A stretch of DNA of 64,000 nucleotides from Anas platyrhynchos (GCF_047663525.1 NC_092587.1:147507001-147571000), one strand, 5' to 3'. Positions 24,939 to 38,100 are shown, counted from the stretch's first letter. Numbers and translations are program-made. The notes: generated by a model not told the origin, from the letters alone.

Positions 24939-27900
24939 CAGAAGCCAATACCATCAAATAACTATTTCCAGTATATACAAATACTTCACTTTGACCTGTG
25001 AAAAACACATATGCTTAAAATCAACTAATTCACTGAAACAAATTCAAAGCAAACAACATAATTAGTTATTAAAGAGAAAGAAAGGATATACAGAGTATAT
25101 TTTCTAGGGAAAGTAATAGAGATGTTAAGTAAAATGCTAACATTGTTAAATGTTAGCAATTCTATTCCAAGAAGAACACAAATCTGAATTGCAATATGAA
25201 GAATATATGCATTACCAAATACGGCTTGACTATTTACTATCAGTAGAGAGCAGAAAAAGTCAAAAGCTCTACCCAAGTATGCTTCATTCACTGTAAATCA
25301 AACCTGCCTATCAGCTTTGTAGTATAAAGGATTTTTGAATATTTAATAATGTGAGCAGAACACAGGATTGGTAAAATACTTCTCTAAAACATGTAAAAAT
25401 ATCTGAAGTGTGCACCACCATGAGGACTTGCTGTACAAAACAACGTGTACCTAGAACAATAATGTGTGCCCCGACCTCTTGTGACTTCAGATGATAGCTT
25501 TGCTTTGATGAGAATTTTTTTTTTTTTTTTACTCTTCTGATATAAACCACGCTGTGGGGTGTGAGTGAGAAGAACATTTCAGACTTTTCCATGAAGAGAA
25601 CAGACAATTCTGAAGAAGTTAATGATTACAGATGTCTTTACAAACCACAGCCAGCACTTGAAAGAATGTGTTCTTTACCAGTTGAGAAATGTAACCACAA
25701 TTTCAAAAAAAAAAACACAACCAAAAACCCCCAAAACAACAACAAAAACAACAAAAAACACCTCAAAAACAAACACATCTAGCTTTTGCAGAAGGATAAG
25801 AACTTTGTCTTCTGCATATCCATGTAGTTCTCTTCTGCATATCAGTAATATCAAATTCCCCCTCCTTCTTCTTGTTTTAACATGCATAATCATTTTAATA
25901 CCTTGTAATATAACTTTGTAATCCATTCAAAGAAAATTGCAAATTTATTATCTATGAACTTGTGCATAAATTGCTACATTTTGGTTTCTGAGTATCTGCG
26001 GCCCAAGACATCTATCTCAACTTTTGCTGAAACAAACAAAAAAGATGAACTCTGAGCTTTAAAAAGAGACCTGTTTGCTTGGGTTCCTTCTTTGGTCTTG
26101 ATGTATACACTGTAGATTTCCTGAAACACACTTAAACACTAGGTAATTTAATTTATAATTGATATGTATGTTCTTGAACAATTTGCAGCTTTTTTTTTTT
26201 TTCCTTTTAACTTTTTAATTTATTACCACAGAATATCTTCCTTTACTTTTTGCTTGTGCAGGTTTATAGACTGACTAATTTGGCACTTTTTAATTAAGAA
26301 GTCTTTATGGTGCATTAATCATGGATTAAATCAGTCACTGCATTAAAATGGCTTAGTCATCATTACACATACGATTCAGATCTAACAAGTATCTTTGAAG
26401 TATTGCTGGCATCATTTTAATCTTAATGGAATTAGAAGTAATGTGTTACAATTAGTATAATCAGGAATAATTTACTAAGAATTAAGAATAGTTTATATAG
26501 ACTTCTATTATGCAGCATAAAGCATTTTTTTTTTTTAAATTAGAGCCTATTTTGTGTATCTTTTATTGCACAGAGGTCTGTATAATATGCAACACTGATT
26601 CGTTCGTCCAGTAGGTGAAATTCTTCATGTAAAATTGTAAGCACTGGATGAAGTCTTTTTCTACTCTCTCACATAGAAATGTTCACTTCCTTTAGAGTTA
26701 GCCTGTTGTCAGCAGAAACAAAAAAGAATAACATCTCTTTTGAGATTTTTTTTTTTTTAGCACTCTTATATTTCTCCTCTTCAAACAATAAAATAAGAAG
26801 TATTTAGTGAGGGAATTTTATATGCAGCATTTGCTTAGACCAGTAAGAAAAGGTCAGCTTTCTTGACTTAAAGATCTCTGAAGTCAAGTTCCACCCATAA
26901 AAGTTCATACTGTCTGTCTGACATGGATATCTAAAACAATAGCATATGGAGTCAAAACACTTCTAATCAGCAAATGTACCAATATGCCAAAAAAGCAAAT
27001 ATATCAAGAGTAATGGCAAAGGGGATGCCTTCGCACTACTTAGTGCTTGCATGACACCAGTTGTTTCCTGCGGATGCAAATGACATGGCAAAAGAACCTG
27101 GAAACAGCTAGTAAGAAATTGCCAGGCTAAGTTAGCCTATTTCACTGCTTTGTGGACTTTGAATTTCTCTTCTGTGCCTTTCATACACACACCTGGTTGA
27201 AATGGATAACCTCAATATACTGAAGTAAATAATGTCCACAGGTGCCCCAGTTTGATCGCACCAGAACTTTGCAAATTTGAGCTTACAGAAGACCTGATGC
27301 TCACCTTGCTAGCCAACCATGGGAATCAGAATCACACAGAGATGATTGGAACAAGGCACCTAGAGAGCGTGCAAATGAAACTTGGCATTTGTACTCTGAA
27401 CTGTCTCAAGTAATAAAGCTGTATCTTGTTCCTGGACTGAAGGATATATACATCTTATAGAGAAGCATGCTGGCAAGGCAGTCAATAATTGGGATCAGGG
27501 TAATGTGTGTGTGCGCTCATGTGGGTGTGTTTCTGTTGTGTAGCAAGTTTTCCTCTACAGGCAAAATTTATAAAAAGAATGACAAATTAAAAGAAAAGTA
27601 TTTCTGCTCTTAAGTGTCCTGATATGACACCTGCTAGAAGTGGTTAGATGATCTATATCTGCCTGCATATTAATATGCATCTTTCAAAATCACCCATTAA
27701 CTCCTACTCATTGTATCAAGAACTCTGTTTCTGACTGTTAACTGTGCAGCTTTCTCTGCAATTGATGCTTAAAACCCATCTCTTCAGCCCACTTGTGCTA
27801 GAAACTTTTCTCAGGACATGAGATGTACAAATTCTGATGACTAATACTTTTACACATGAACATAGAAAAATGCCTAGCCTATAAAAATATTAAAGAAAGC

Positions 27901-30900
27901 ATTGTATTAGATCTATTTTCATTCAACTGTCATTTTAATTAAAATTACAATTTGTGGCCACTTTTATGCACACAATATCAAGCAAATGTATATTACAAAT
28001 ATATTAAAAAGGAAAATTCCATATATTCAAGAAGAGTTGAGCTAGGTCTGAAAAGAATCAAGGGCATCCGTTACCAGAATTTAATTATCAATGTTAAAAA
28101 AAAATAATCACAACTTTATTTATGAACAACAACAAAAGGTTCTCTTTTACTTCTGTTCTCTGAAGAGACATAAGAGAAGCAATTCTATATCAGTGACATT
28201 CTCAAATATTCACTTTCTAAGGAACTGGTATGTGTTGAATTGAAATTATGGCTCAACAATTAATTCTGAGACTAGACTCTGCTTTGAGAGCTTGTTGAAG
28301 CAAACAGAAATAGCACAAGAACAAAGCACCTCACTCAATACCCTAATTTATCTGCCATCATACTGGACTGAATGCAGTGAATCTGTGGGATACTTTAGAG
28401 GCTGCCAGAATTTCAATACTCAGCAATGGATGCAGGAAGATAAAAACACAGGGGTAGTAATTTTATGTTTATGACTGATGAACTGACAGAATTCAGGACC
28501 AGGCACAAAACCATGTTATTTTTTTTCAGTCACTCTACTATAACAAAATTTAACATTGACTTTATTTAACTATTTAACATACCAGGTTCACGGTCATCAG
28601 TGGAGAGAAGTCTGGTCTGAGAAAATTAAGCTCTAAAGAGCTTACTTTGCTGTTATTACAGCAGGTAGAAAGGTAACTCAGTGTAACAGATGACCTTTTA
28701 TGTAGGGAAAAGATATATAATATATATATATTTAAAAAATATATACATACAAAATACAATGGCTGTGTTAGATTATTATTTTTTTTTGTAGTAGGTCAGC
28801 CTATATAGGTTTTCCTGTTCAAATGAATGTTCCTATTCTATGCCTTCTGTTATCTATTCAAAACAATTTAACAAAAAAAAATATTTAAAAAAAAAAGCCT
28901 ACAAAAACATGAAGCAGCTTAATTAGAAGTTCAGGTGAAGAAATACATATAGATACAATCAGAGGTAGCTACCTGATGAGAAGAGTCTTAAGTCTGCCAG
29001 AAGAAAGCTGAGGAGCTCAAAACCCTACTCTGCCCCATGAACCCTCAAAGAACAATAAGAATAAAGTTGAAAACTACAGTGAAGGGAAGTGAATAACTTG
29101 CAAAATACTGATGCTATAATATCCATTAAAAAAAAAAAAAAAAAAAAGACATGCCTCCTCATTTTGGTGATAGCTGTGGTTTAGGTATAACGGATCACTA
29201 GTTTTTATTTGGGAGACATTGGGGTGGGGAGAGCAGTGAAGTTCTGTGACTCCCACTATAGGAAACAGGCTACAAGAAATACAATTTAAGTAATTTTGTC
29301 TTACATCCTGGTTGTGAAATCACTCTTAGCCAAGACCCTGAACCAAAAATTTAATGAAATACAATAAATCTCATTTAAACCTATGGATTTTGGGTCGCGT
29401 CCTATATGAATATTCTCTTTTTAGAGACTTGGAGGTAAGCAGAATGATACCGTAGAACTTAAATTTCATTTAGCTTGCTGAAGCTTAAGTGAAATACATT
29501 TCACATTAATTATTTAATCAAAAGCACATTTTAAGTGATCTCTGATTTAGACTTTATCTACTCATTGTTAACTTAACACATTTTAACTTAATCAGTAATT
29601 CAATATATCAGCTCCCATCAGTCAAAACAATCTAAAATTATCTATAAGGAGGTTTAATAGATTTAGCAATTTAGGAATATTTCTAGTTACTCAGTGTAAT
29701 TATAACGTACATATTGTTATGTTTAAATGCTGTATTTCATCCTATCAAACACCAATGTATTTGGAAAGAAAATAACTAAAAGAAATTGAGTATTTTATCC
29801 CTAAAGGAAACAAGTATATCCCATTAATATATTGACATTATAACACACATCAGAGGTGTTTTTACAGAGCAGTCAATAGTGCTTTCTGCAGCATCTTTTT
29901 AAAAGGCTACAGTAAAAAAAAAAACTTACTGCATAGGAATGCCTTTATTAATTTTGATAATTATATTAATAGCTGGTTTTATGTGGAAGTAATGCTATTT
30001 TTTTGAATTTCTTGTAGTCTGCCTCTTCAGACAGGTACAAGCTAGCTTTTCTCTTTGAAAGCTCCTACTTCCTTAAAGTGAGGGAGCTTTCTTGCTACTT
30101 CTCTCTTTTAGGATGACTATGTTTTCCCAGAAAAATGACTTGACTTTTTTTTTTATTTTTATTTTTTAATAATGGTTTTCCCTCCTTAATATTTATCAGA
30201 GAGAAACAAATTAGATATTACCCTGAATTGAGAATGATGGATTTAGAATTGATCGATTTCCAATCTGAACAATTTCAAGTTGCCTTACTCAGCTCTACAG
30301 CTCATCATCGAGAAGTAACATAGCTACAAGATAAAGAATTGGGAGCTAATATTCAAAATTCAACCTGCAGATAGCAGAAATATCTGGTACCTTAAACAGT
30401 GCGGTAATCATCAAACAAATGCAGTTCACAACATTCATTTGATAATAATTGTATTCAGCTGCAAAAATCGTAATAGGCTCTGGGAGCATTCGTCAGCCTA
30501 CAGGAGGAGATATGTCCCAAGAACTGCTGCTAGTCTCCCAAAAGCATCCACCTGCAGCATCCCAACCCACTTTGCAAGGTGCTATTTACCTGTTTCTTCT
30601 GTGTGGACGGCAGACCTTCTCCCCCTGTTTCTGCTCCCATTCGAGATTTCCTTTTGGAAACTTTCAGCTGGGCTAGGGCCAGGAAGCTCGTTCTCCTAAC
30701 GGGGACAGGCAACAGTTGGTGAGAGCGGCCTCGTTCCCTGCAAGCTCGAGCCCTGCGAGCCACAGCCACCACTCCAGCTTACCTGCCTGGCACCAGCTGC
30801 AGAGGCTTGCAGGAAGGAAGAAACAGGGGCACCTGCTTTCTCGTCATCAGGGGAGACGGCTCGCCGCTCTAGTGGAGACCTTGCCTGGACCCTGTAGATC

Positions 30901-31109
30901 AGCTCGTGGCGCAGAGCTTCTAGCTCTGTTTTCAGGGTGAGAACATGGTAAAGAGACACTGCTGCAAGACAAGAGGACAGGAGCATTGCAAGCCACAGGA
31001 ATGTGACAGAAAAAAGTCCCGTGGTGCCTGAAGCAGCACCAGGGGGGGCAGAGGGAGAGGAGGCGGTATCCTTCTGTTGGATGACGTGCACACAGTCCAC
31101 GGATTTCAT
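19766..31109 (-). CDS. TNFSF13B: TNFSF13B (BAFF/BLyS), B-cell activating factor, six coding exons
   Basis: The coding parts on the minus strand are 31109-30783, 30695-30590, 22360-22304, 21943-21831, 21735-21585 and 19878-19766. They total 867 nt including the stop, or 288 residues. Every junction has GT-AG borders and the frame stays open throughout. The product is a type II membrane TNF-family cytokine that supports B-cell survival through the BAFF receptors. Visible parts are a short cytoplasmic tail, a membrane span at about residues 32-56, a stalk with an N-glycosylation sequon (N128-G-S), a furin site R133-G-R-R136, and the TNF homology domain from about 145 to 288. The domain contains WLLSFKRG, GYFFIYGQ and the flap AHVFGDDLSLV, which in mammals drives 60-mer assembly. 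Two cysteines (about 235 and 248) match the family disulphide. The start is the first in-frame ATG, after an in-frame TAA at 31176-31178. An out-of-frame upstream ORF of nine codons (31174-31145) would matter only if transcription starts above it. Identity is from family recognition; exon borders are read directly. Confidence 0.97.
21050..21130 (+). mobile_element. CR1 3' end fragment in TNFSF13B intron 5
   Basis: TTGGACCAGATGGTCTTGGG, CCTTTTCCAACCTTAATG and ATTCTAGAATGG mark a short CR1 terminus. Confidence 0.8.
21585..21735 (-). CDS. TNFSF13B: TNFSF13B coding exon 5 (flap and disulphide)
   Basis: The exon is 151 nt, with acceptor CTGTAG| and donor CTG|GTAAAC. It encodes residues 202-251 plus one base of G252. 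It contains the DE-loop flap (KKAHVFGDD) with the family histidine at about 221, followed by LSLVTLFRC and PNNSC. These supply the two disulphide cysteines and an N-glycosylation sequon. Confidence 0.98.
21831..21943 (-). CDS. TNFSF13B: TNFSF13B coding exon 4 (TNF homology domain)
   Basis: The exon is 113 nt, with acceptor CTTTTAG| after a pyrimidine tract and donor CCAG|GTAAG. It encodes residues 164-201, including VPWLLSFKRGTALEE and KETGYFFIYGQ, core beta strands conserved in all BAFF proteins. It ends on a codon boundary. Confidence 0.98.
22304..22360 (-). CDS. TNFSF13B: TNFSF13B coding exon 3 (57 nt, phase-neutral)
   Basis: The acceptor is TTTGCAG| and the donor AAAG|GTAGG. The exon contributes CLQLIADSKSDIQQK, the first strand region of the TNF homology domain. 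It is exactly 57 nt, phase 1 at both ends, so skipping it keeps the frame. In mammals the same 57-nt exon is skipped to make the delta-BAFF isoform. A second AG eight bases inside the exon would break the frame and is not used in this model. Intron 2 (22361-30589) is about 8.2 kb. Confidence 0.95.
24340..24645 (+). mobile_element. CR1 3' part in TNFSF13B intron 2
   Basis: Plus-strand CR1: CAGCGACAGGACCTGAGGGA, GAGGGTCAGGCTGGGTGTTA, GACAGGCTCCCCAGGGCAGT, ending CCCTTCCAACTCTGG and ATTCTGTGATTCTATG. Its open frames are LINE remnants. Confidence 0.9.
24886..24935. repeat. 50-base A run
   Basis: An uninterrupted run of 50 A, by far the longest homopolymer in the window, in TNFSF13B intron 2. Its length in the source genome could be affected by assembly. 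Confidence 0.9.
30590..30695 (-). CDS. TNFSF13B: TNFSF13B coding exon 2 (stalk and furin site)
   Basis: This is a 106-nt exon with acceptor CCCCGTTAG| and donor ACAG|GTAAAT, starting in phase 0 and ending in phase 1. It encodes residues 110-144 and the first base of V145. It carries the glycosylation sequon NGS and the basic run RNRGRRS, whose R-G-R-R fits the furin consensus R-X-K/R-R. Cleavage there would release the soluble trimer. It ends in EET, joining to VLQ, which parallels the mammalian stalk end. Intron 1 (30696-30782) is only 87 bp, so exons 1 and 2 lie in one short GC-rich island. Confidence 0.93.
30783..31109 (-). CDS. TNFSF13B: TNFSF13B coding exon 1 (cytoplasmic tail, membrane span)
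   Basis: This exon encodes residues 1-109. The start ATG (31109-31107) has G at -3. The hydrophobic stretch VTFLWLAMLLSSCLAAV is an uncleaved signal-anchor, as expected of a type II TNF ligand. The donor CAG|GTAAGC ends the exon on a codon boundary. The open frame runs past this donor into intron 1, but that extension has no family similarity and is not coding. Confidence 0.95.
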
Positions 31110-31619
31110 CGCTGCTCTTTCCTCACTAAAGCCAGAGGGAGAGTTCAGCTGTCCCCTTCCGAGGTGCAATCCATGTTACCAGTTGCTCTGTGAAACTAAG
31201 GGCATCCAGAATAAGTGAACAAAACGCCCAGATCATTTCCTGTCATATGAAGCCGTTGATACAACCATTAAACTTAATGTACAGAGTGAAAGTTTAACAT
31301 TCAGTCTCCGTTTAGTTTTCTTCTTTCTGTGCTGCATTTTGGCAATGAATACTTTCTCATGAACTGCTTGCTCAACCTGCCTTCCTCCTTTCACTTTCAG
31401 CTATTTATTTTTGTGGCAACTTGCTTTTACCATTTCCCATTATCTTGAAATTTAGGCACAACTGGTACCGCTGGTATTTAGAGCCTTATCTAGAATTGCA
31501 GAAACAATGTAAGGTTTCCTGGTAGTGTATCATCCAGTTCCAATTAAAAGAGATAAACATATAGCAATGTGTGTTCTTGTAGGTATATACATATATATGT
31601 ATACAATGTGTATACATTT

Positions 31620-31637
31620 TATATATATATATATATA
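31620..31637. repeat. TA dinucleotide repeat
   Basis: An (AT)n tract within a longer TA-rich stretch (about 31580-31660), upstream of TNFSF13B. Confidence 0.8.
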
Positions 31638-33060
31638 AATGTATATGCATATATATCCAAAGTGACTATATGCCTGCAGAGTGGGTAGCCTATTCAAATA
31701 TCAAATTTTGTTGTTTCCTGAACACAAGAGTGAAAAGTATTCTCAGGTATGAGTAAAAAATTATTGGTCTCTCAAGTGTATGAAGTGGCAGAGTCTGCAG
31801 TTCAATTTGTCATATGAACGTGGCAAGGGATGACTTTTTATCAGACTCATTTGATAAATACGACTTCTCTGTAGAATTCAAGGACCTGTGTTGCTGCACA
31901 AGAGGACCCACAGAATGGGGAGAGCCAACCTAGAAGGAAGGGGAAATCTAGAGGATGGGAAAGGACAAGAGAGGAGAAAGAAAAACAGGGAAAGAATAGA
32001 GGGGTAAAGAAAGAAAATAAACATTTAGAGAATTTCAAAAAGGAAATTTTAAACATACATGCTGAAGTTTTTGAGGTGAATCCTTTATATCTGTCCTAAG
32101 CTCATCTCTTTAAATTGTTACTAATCCTTTAATTTTAAAAGCCACATCAGAAATTCCTTTCTTTTAACCAAATATCCAAAACATGTTCAAAAGCTTTTTG
32201 TATTGTCTTCTCACACAAAAATAACATTTTACTCCTTTTATTAAGAGTTTCAGTGATCTGGACCAGATGAAAAAAAAAAAAAAAAAAAAAAGATAAAGAT
32301 AAAGAGCATTGCAACTAGGACTAAAATCAACAGGTCAACCCCCCACTGCAAACTAATCATTTTTACTGCATAAGTAAACTTGTCTTTGCACAAGAGAGAG
32401 AACTTTTAAAGGTCTGTCCAAATCACTGTGTAGTGGCATGTGAATTGCATGCTCATGACAATACCTGTCAGAGTAGTTAGTTCAGAACAAGGTGATACTA
32501 TTGGGAAGCAGAAGGAAGGAACAGAGAGAGCGCAAGCAATTCTGTTGCCTCTTCCACATTTATTTCCTAAGACTGTGAGAAATTGGGGTCATTAAAATTT
32601 TTATCATCTTTCATTGCAATTCAAGGCATTCTTCTCATTCCTTTGCCACCTCTAACAACTATTCAATATCCTGCATGGACAAATCATTCTTTTCCTAAAA
32701 GGAGAGAAAAAAAATATAGCATGTATTTTAACACACGGTATTTAATACTGTGTATTTAACTCATGCCTCTAGAAGGCACCTACATACTACATGAAAAGTG
32801 ATACAGAAACCAGTATATGGAGGAATAAGAGCAGCATCTGTTTTCAAGGTTAATTTAAGGTGTAAATGGGACTGCGTTTTGAAGGAAATTTAAGATGCAT
32901 TAAAGTATTATTTTTTTTTTTTTTGGAACATGATAAGCAGTTATTAGTACTACACAGAGGTGTCTTGAAGTATCACCAGTAATCAGAACATTATCATCCT
33001 AGTACTGTGATAAAAAATAAAATAATATGACAGCTGGAAAAGAAGTGCTATATAAGAAAA

Positions 33061-33118
33061 TGAAACAAAGAATGAAAGTTATAACTAGCTGAAACAAAGA
33101 ATGAAAGTTATAACTAGC
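33061..33118. repeat. Perfect 29-bp tandem duplication
   Basis: Two exact adjacent copies of a 29-bp unit (33061-33089 and 33090-33118), beginning TGAAACAAAG and ending AACTAGC. Confidence 0.95.
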
Positions 33119-35007
33119 TATCCAGGAATACTGAGAAACAACTGGCCACTGAGGTCTCTCTGGTCATTATCATATTAAAAAAAAAAAAAAAAAAAAAAGC
33201 TGACATATAATTAGCATCACTCCAGTTACTTCTACAGAAAATAGGTTGTTCCCAGCCCCCACACCTTCTTTAAATGGGGTCTGTATATGACCTGACAAAA
33301 TAATTGTGGTGACACAGAGGACTTCTGTAAGACATCTGGCTTTGTCTTGCTTATCATTCTGACAAATGAAAACTTCAAAGGAAAGAGGAGGAAAATCAGA
33401 ACAACCCACACATGGCAAATTGTTAATTCAACAGGTGTTTCTATTCAAGTATCAAAGGGATTGGTCTGGTTTCAATCTCATATTGTTCTAGTTTCATAAA
33501 CATTTAAATGATTTGAAAGAATGTAATCTGGACAAATTTTGCAACAACAGAAACATAGTGGGAAAATAAAAATTGACAGTGAGAGATCAGTCATGGGGGA
33601 AACAAACAAACAAAAAACAACACAAAGTGCCTAGAAATATACTTGTACAAATTACATTTTATCACAATCAAGTGAAGTTTCCATAAATTAGATTACTAAC
33701 CACGTTAAAGTAACGAGAGCTGACGATTAACAACAAAAACAAACAAACAACAACAACAACACATGCTAGTTGTAAAGCCTACTATATGGATTTGTGTGAA
33801 GGTGATGCCTCAATGCTTGACTCTCTGCCTTGTCAGAATATAAGGTCTCTATTACTCCTTCTGTTAGCAAAATGACAAAGCAGCCCTTAACCTGCTTAAA
33901 GCAGTATCAGTAAGGTTAACACTTCTCTGCTTTAGACTAAGGTATGACTAAAGAGCACTAAGGAAGGCTTGCTCAGGTTAGGCCTGCCATTTGGAGACAA
34001 AAGAGGGTGTTGACTCCCACTGAAGAATAGCTCTTCGTTGAAACAGAAGCGTAGCATTTGCAGATATATACTGGGGCAAAACACTGTGCTAAAGTAAAAG
34101 TCACTGGTAATCATGCTTTAACTTTGAGAGGGCTGGTGAAGATGGTTCAGAACAAAAACCCAGAATGACTATACAGGGTATGAAGAACTCATCATGAAAA
34201 ATGTATTCAGTTTGTGGTTAACACCCTGTTTGTAGTGCCTATCTTTCCTGAAAACTCTTCTGCAAAAGTTTGTGCCATATTAAGTCGTTTGACTCAGGCT
34301 ATGTACACTATGCTACAGATGCATGCAGCAAAACCTTAGGGCAACAAGTGACCACCTCAAGCTCAGTTCAAAGCAGCTTTTTTCAAACTATTCCTAGAAA
34401 ATCAAATGCCGCTACATTAAATTGCAGAAGTGTAGACTAGGGCATCTAACACTAGAAGCAAGTAGAAGTAAATCTTTATAATAAAGTTATTCTGAAAATA
34501 TGGTCTATCCTGCATGCATGGTACAGCTGATCTATGTGCACACAGTAAATCCAACCATTTAGTGCCACCTTAGTCTAGATAGTGAGCTATGGTAAACACT
34601 TGGGTTGACTGGATAGGGAACCTTCTTAATTTTACCAAGGAAAATTATTAAGAAATGGGTTGGCTGGTCTAAGAATTCTACTTAAGTCAAACTTCTACTT
34701 TTGGGAAAAAGAGCATGAGCTAGGTAAAAGTCAAACTAAGAAGAATACAAAAAACAGAAAACAAACAAACAAACGAAACCCACCACCACTGGAGACTATT
34801 AACGGTGAGAATGGTCACTGGGGGAAATGGTGGATTCTTGAATAAAATCAAGACTGATTAGTCTTCTAAGATATTACAGATGAAACAAACCCTGTAATTT
34901 CTGCTAGCAGATAAATTCTTTCATTTCCGTTACGCAGAATATCTGATTAAATAATCAAGATGGGCCCTGATAATCTGCAAATGTATAAAACTTCATCACT
35001 ACATCTG

Positions 35008-35135
35008 TGGGGAACTGAAGCAGAGTAGTAAGCAATCACACAGGAAATTTGTGGTTGAACCAGAAAATGAACCCTTGATTTCCTGAAATCCAGCACACTG
35101 CTTTAACCACAAAAGCATCATCTTTGAGGGGGAGG
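35008..35135 (+). mobile_element. Ancient amniote LINE-like fragment (L3/CR1-type 3' part)
   Basis: GGGGAACTGAAGCAGAG, AATCACACAGGAAATTTGTGG, GAACCAGAAAATGAACCC and TGCTTTAACCAC in this order and spacing resemble the 3' part of old amniote L3-type LINEs, recalled from memory. It is heavily eroded. Confidence 0.4.
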
Positions 35136-38100
35136 AAAATCTGATAATAAAGTTTATTGTACAAAAGAGAAGCAGATGATTTGAATAAGAAGACTTGGAT
35201 AAAAACCCAGCTTAGTGAAGAAATGTAGAAGTTTACTTAAAACTGTTCTGTTTTTAAAACAGAGGTTGCAGCATCTTGCAGATTCTGCAACACAGAAATT
35301 CAGGCCAACATCAATGGTCATATTAAAAGTACATATCCAGTGGCAAAAGTCCAACTTCACATGCTTCTGAAGTGGCCACAAAATGGAACTGGTCCCTGTG
35401 GTTACTACAAAAAGAAAGAAGCCATCATAGCTTACTGTACTACGCAACAACGCACAGAGCAGATAGAGGAGCTCAGAGCAAGCAAAGTATCCATCTTAAA
35501 TACATTTCAAAGTCTTTTCTGATGGTGGACAAGTTGGACAAACTCTTGTGGAGGAGGTCAGATTAAATCCTATATGACAGTTTTCTGCTATTACAGATAA
35601 CTGCATTCACAGCATTCAGAGATAGCCTTCTGAAGCAGTGCACATTCCCTTCAAGGACACTTAAAAGTTTCCTTCAGCCATTAGCCAGGACTACACAGCA
35701 ACAAACCCAGGGAAGTTACCACCTCACATATGCATCCAAAATCACTCTGTGGATTCTGTGTACAGTGGCTGAGTATTTACAACCTATTATCTTAAAGCTT
35801 AGGAAACTGGTGGGTGCAGTGCAAATAGAGGATGTGTCATACAAACAGTTTAAATCTTGTTTGATATATTAACTTGTTAAAAGAAAAAGAAGTCACATGA
35901 GATTTTTCTGAAATAAGTGATCTTCTTTTCTCTTTGCCTTTTAACTCAAAATTGCCTAGGACAATGCAAGTATCTGTATGCCTTGTAATGATGCCATGCT
36001 TGATTTATGTCTCACCTAAGGTTTTATTTTTCTACACATCTAGACAATATAAGTCCAAATCTGGCATGCATACTACACAAAGAAGGCATACAGCTGCCTT
36101 GCAGCCATCATTACTATTTAGATAGATATTACAGTGCTTTGAAAGAGGATAGGAAATGGCACAAGAAAGAAAAGCAATTCTTATGAGTGTCTCTCAAAGT
36201 ATGCAGCAGAACCAACAAGAAATATAATAAAATATATAAACCAAAAAAAAAACAACAAGATAACACGAGATTTATATACTACAGCACCTTAACGCCAGCC
36301 TCCTCCCTCCACCCCCCTCCCACGACATTATAGCAATTCCTTCTTACTGCACAGTGGAAAAGGAGCTCTCACTTGTCTTACAGCCTCACTGGTTTGTCTA
36401 TCCAGCAACACGGAGTATTTCTCCACCTCTTCGATACTATGCAACTTGACAGATTTTACACAGATGGGCTTAAAATGCATTTGTATGGCAGCAAAATAAA
36501 CAAGAAGTCATGGCCTTTCGTGTGGGAGCGGCTGCTCTTCTACTGCTAAAGTTTGTGGATCTCTAACAGAGGGTACAGGGTGGGGATCCAAATTGCAGCT
36601 ATGGAGAAATATGAAATTCCAAAGATGCAGCTATGGAGAAATAATGCTATTTGCTACACTGTTCCTGACTTCTCGAGGGCAGAAAGGGAACGGTACTCTA
36701 ACTGACCTTTTACTTTGCATTTTTGTAAATAATTACCCCACACCAGACGTAAGCATAATGCAGAACAGCTGTAGAACTTCCTTTCTTTCCATCTTCAAGC
36801 AGCAGAATCTGCTCCCTAGCTGCTTGTCAAAACTAGCAGCAACATCTCTCTGGAACTTGGAAAATTAACACAATTAGGTTTTATGCCAGCAACTATACCC
36901 TTGCAGTACAGTATTATTCAGCTCACTGCTTAAGACTAATAAAGATGTATCTGTCAGTAGATGGGTAAAACCAAGCTCTGTAATGCATTAAAAACATGCC
37001 TGCCCTTACACTGCATTATTTTTCAGAGAAAGGAAATTTGTTGTTCAAGACAGAGGAGAGTTATTCTGTACCCACTCAAGCTGAAGCATAACAAATTAAT
37101 CACATTGATGTTTTCAGCACAATTCCAGAAATATTCAGTTTATCTTCCTTATCTACTTACAGAGAGAGAACTCTGTAAAAAGTCAAAAGTTAAGAACCTG
37201 AAAAGGGTCCAAAGGATTTAAAGTTCAGGCCTATTTAATATCTTGGGGGCAAACCATTTTTGTTTAGCCAGTGGTTCAGTGTTTTCCCATGATCTTACCT
37301 ATGATCTTTTCCATGGATAGCAGACCTGCCGCCCTTGGTTTAGGTTTCATTTCTAGCATTTGTTTAGATGTTCATACGCATTTAGAAATTTTTACTGTGA
37401 TTTAGGCAGTCCTTGCAAATTCTGAGAAATTCATATGCCATACTTCCGTCAATATGGGCCTACACATAATATTCTAAGAAAATGAATATAGCATCACATG
37501 GAACTTTTTGAAGTGTTCAGACCACAGTGTATGTTGCTTTTCATAGAACAGCTGCTTTACAATTTTCATGTAACAAAAAGCAAATGACTTGTATTACTTG
37601 ACTTGTATTCTTCAGAGTAGCATTTCTCAAATAAGGTTTAGTGACATTGTTCACAAGACATCAAACTGCTTTTAATTCAGGAAGGCTATTATTCACATGA
37701 AGTACCCAAATCCACCAGTAGAGTTGCTACTCTAGTTTTGTCTCCTTTTTAAGGATTAGAAATACCTTGACTTCACTCAAAATCAATAGGTATTTTGAAT
37801 GAAGCTTCAAGAGATCATCTAGAATTTCCCTACCTCCTATGTATTAGTCTGAAATTGAACTAGAAGCCTTTCAGTAAACCAGGAGAGGACACATTTTGCA
37901 GCTTCAGAAAAAGCAGCAGTAAGTCCTTATTTTCCAGGTATTTCACATTAACAATGTGGGATAGCAGCAGAGGTGATATAAGATTAATCACACATTTCTC
38001 TTTAAGGAAGCAGAAACCACCTCAGTCTGGGTATCCCACTACAGCTATGTGCGTTAACTAAGTCTGATGGAGGACCAGTAGCACATTTAGAAATACTTCC

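Larger units (their letters stand above)
21944..30589 (-). other. TNFSF13B introns 3 and 2 (repeat content)
   Basis: Intron 3 (21944-22303) holds only an A-rich/CAA-rich tract. Intron 2 (22361-30589) is AT-rich. It holds one CR1 3' end (about 24340-24645), a 50-A run (24886-24935), poly-T and poly-A runs near 25515, 26191 and 29128, and short AT repeats near 28725. I see no further exon that fits phase 0 in and phase 1 out. Intron 5 (19879-21584) has a second small CR1 end and A-rich microsatellites. Confidence 0.7.

Noticed and set aside
31110-31169. 20-residue N-terminal extension of TNFSF13B
   Set aside because: The codon at 31169-31167 is TTG, not ATG. No in-frame ATG lies between it and the upstream stop at 31176.
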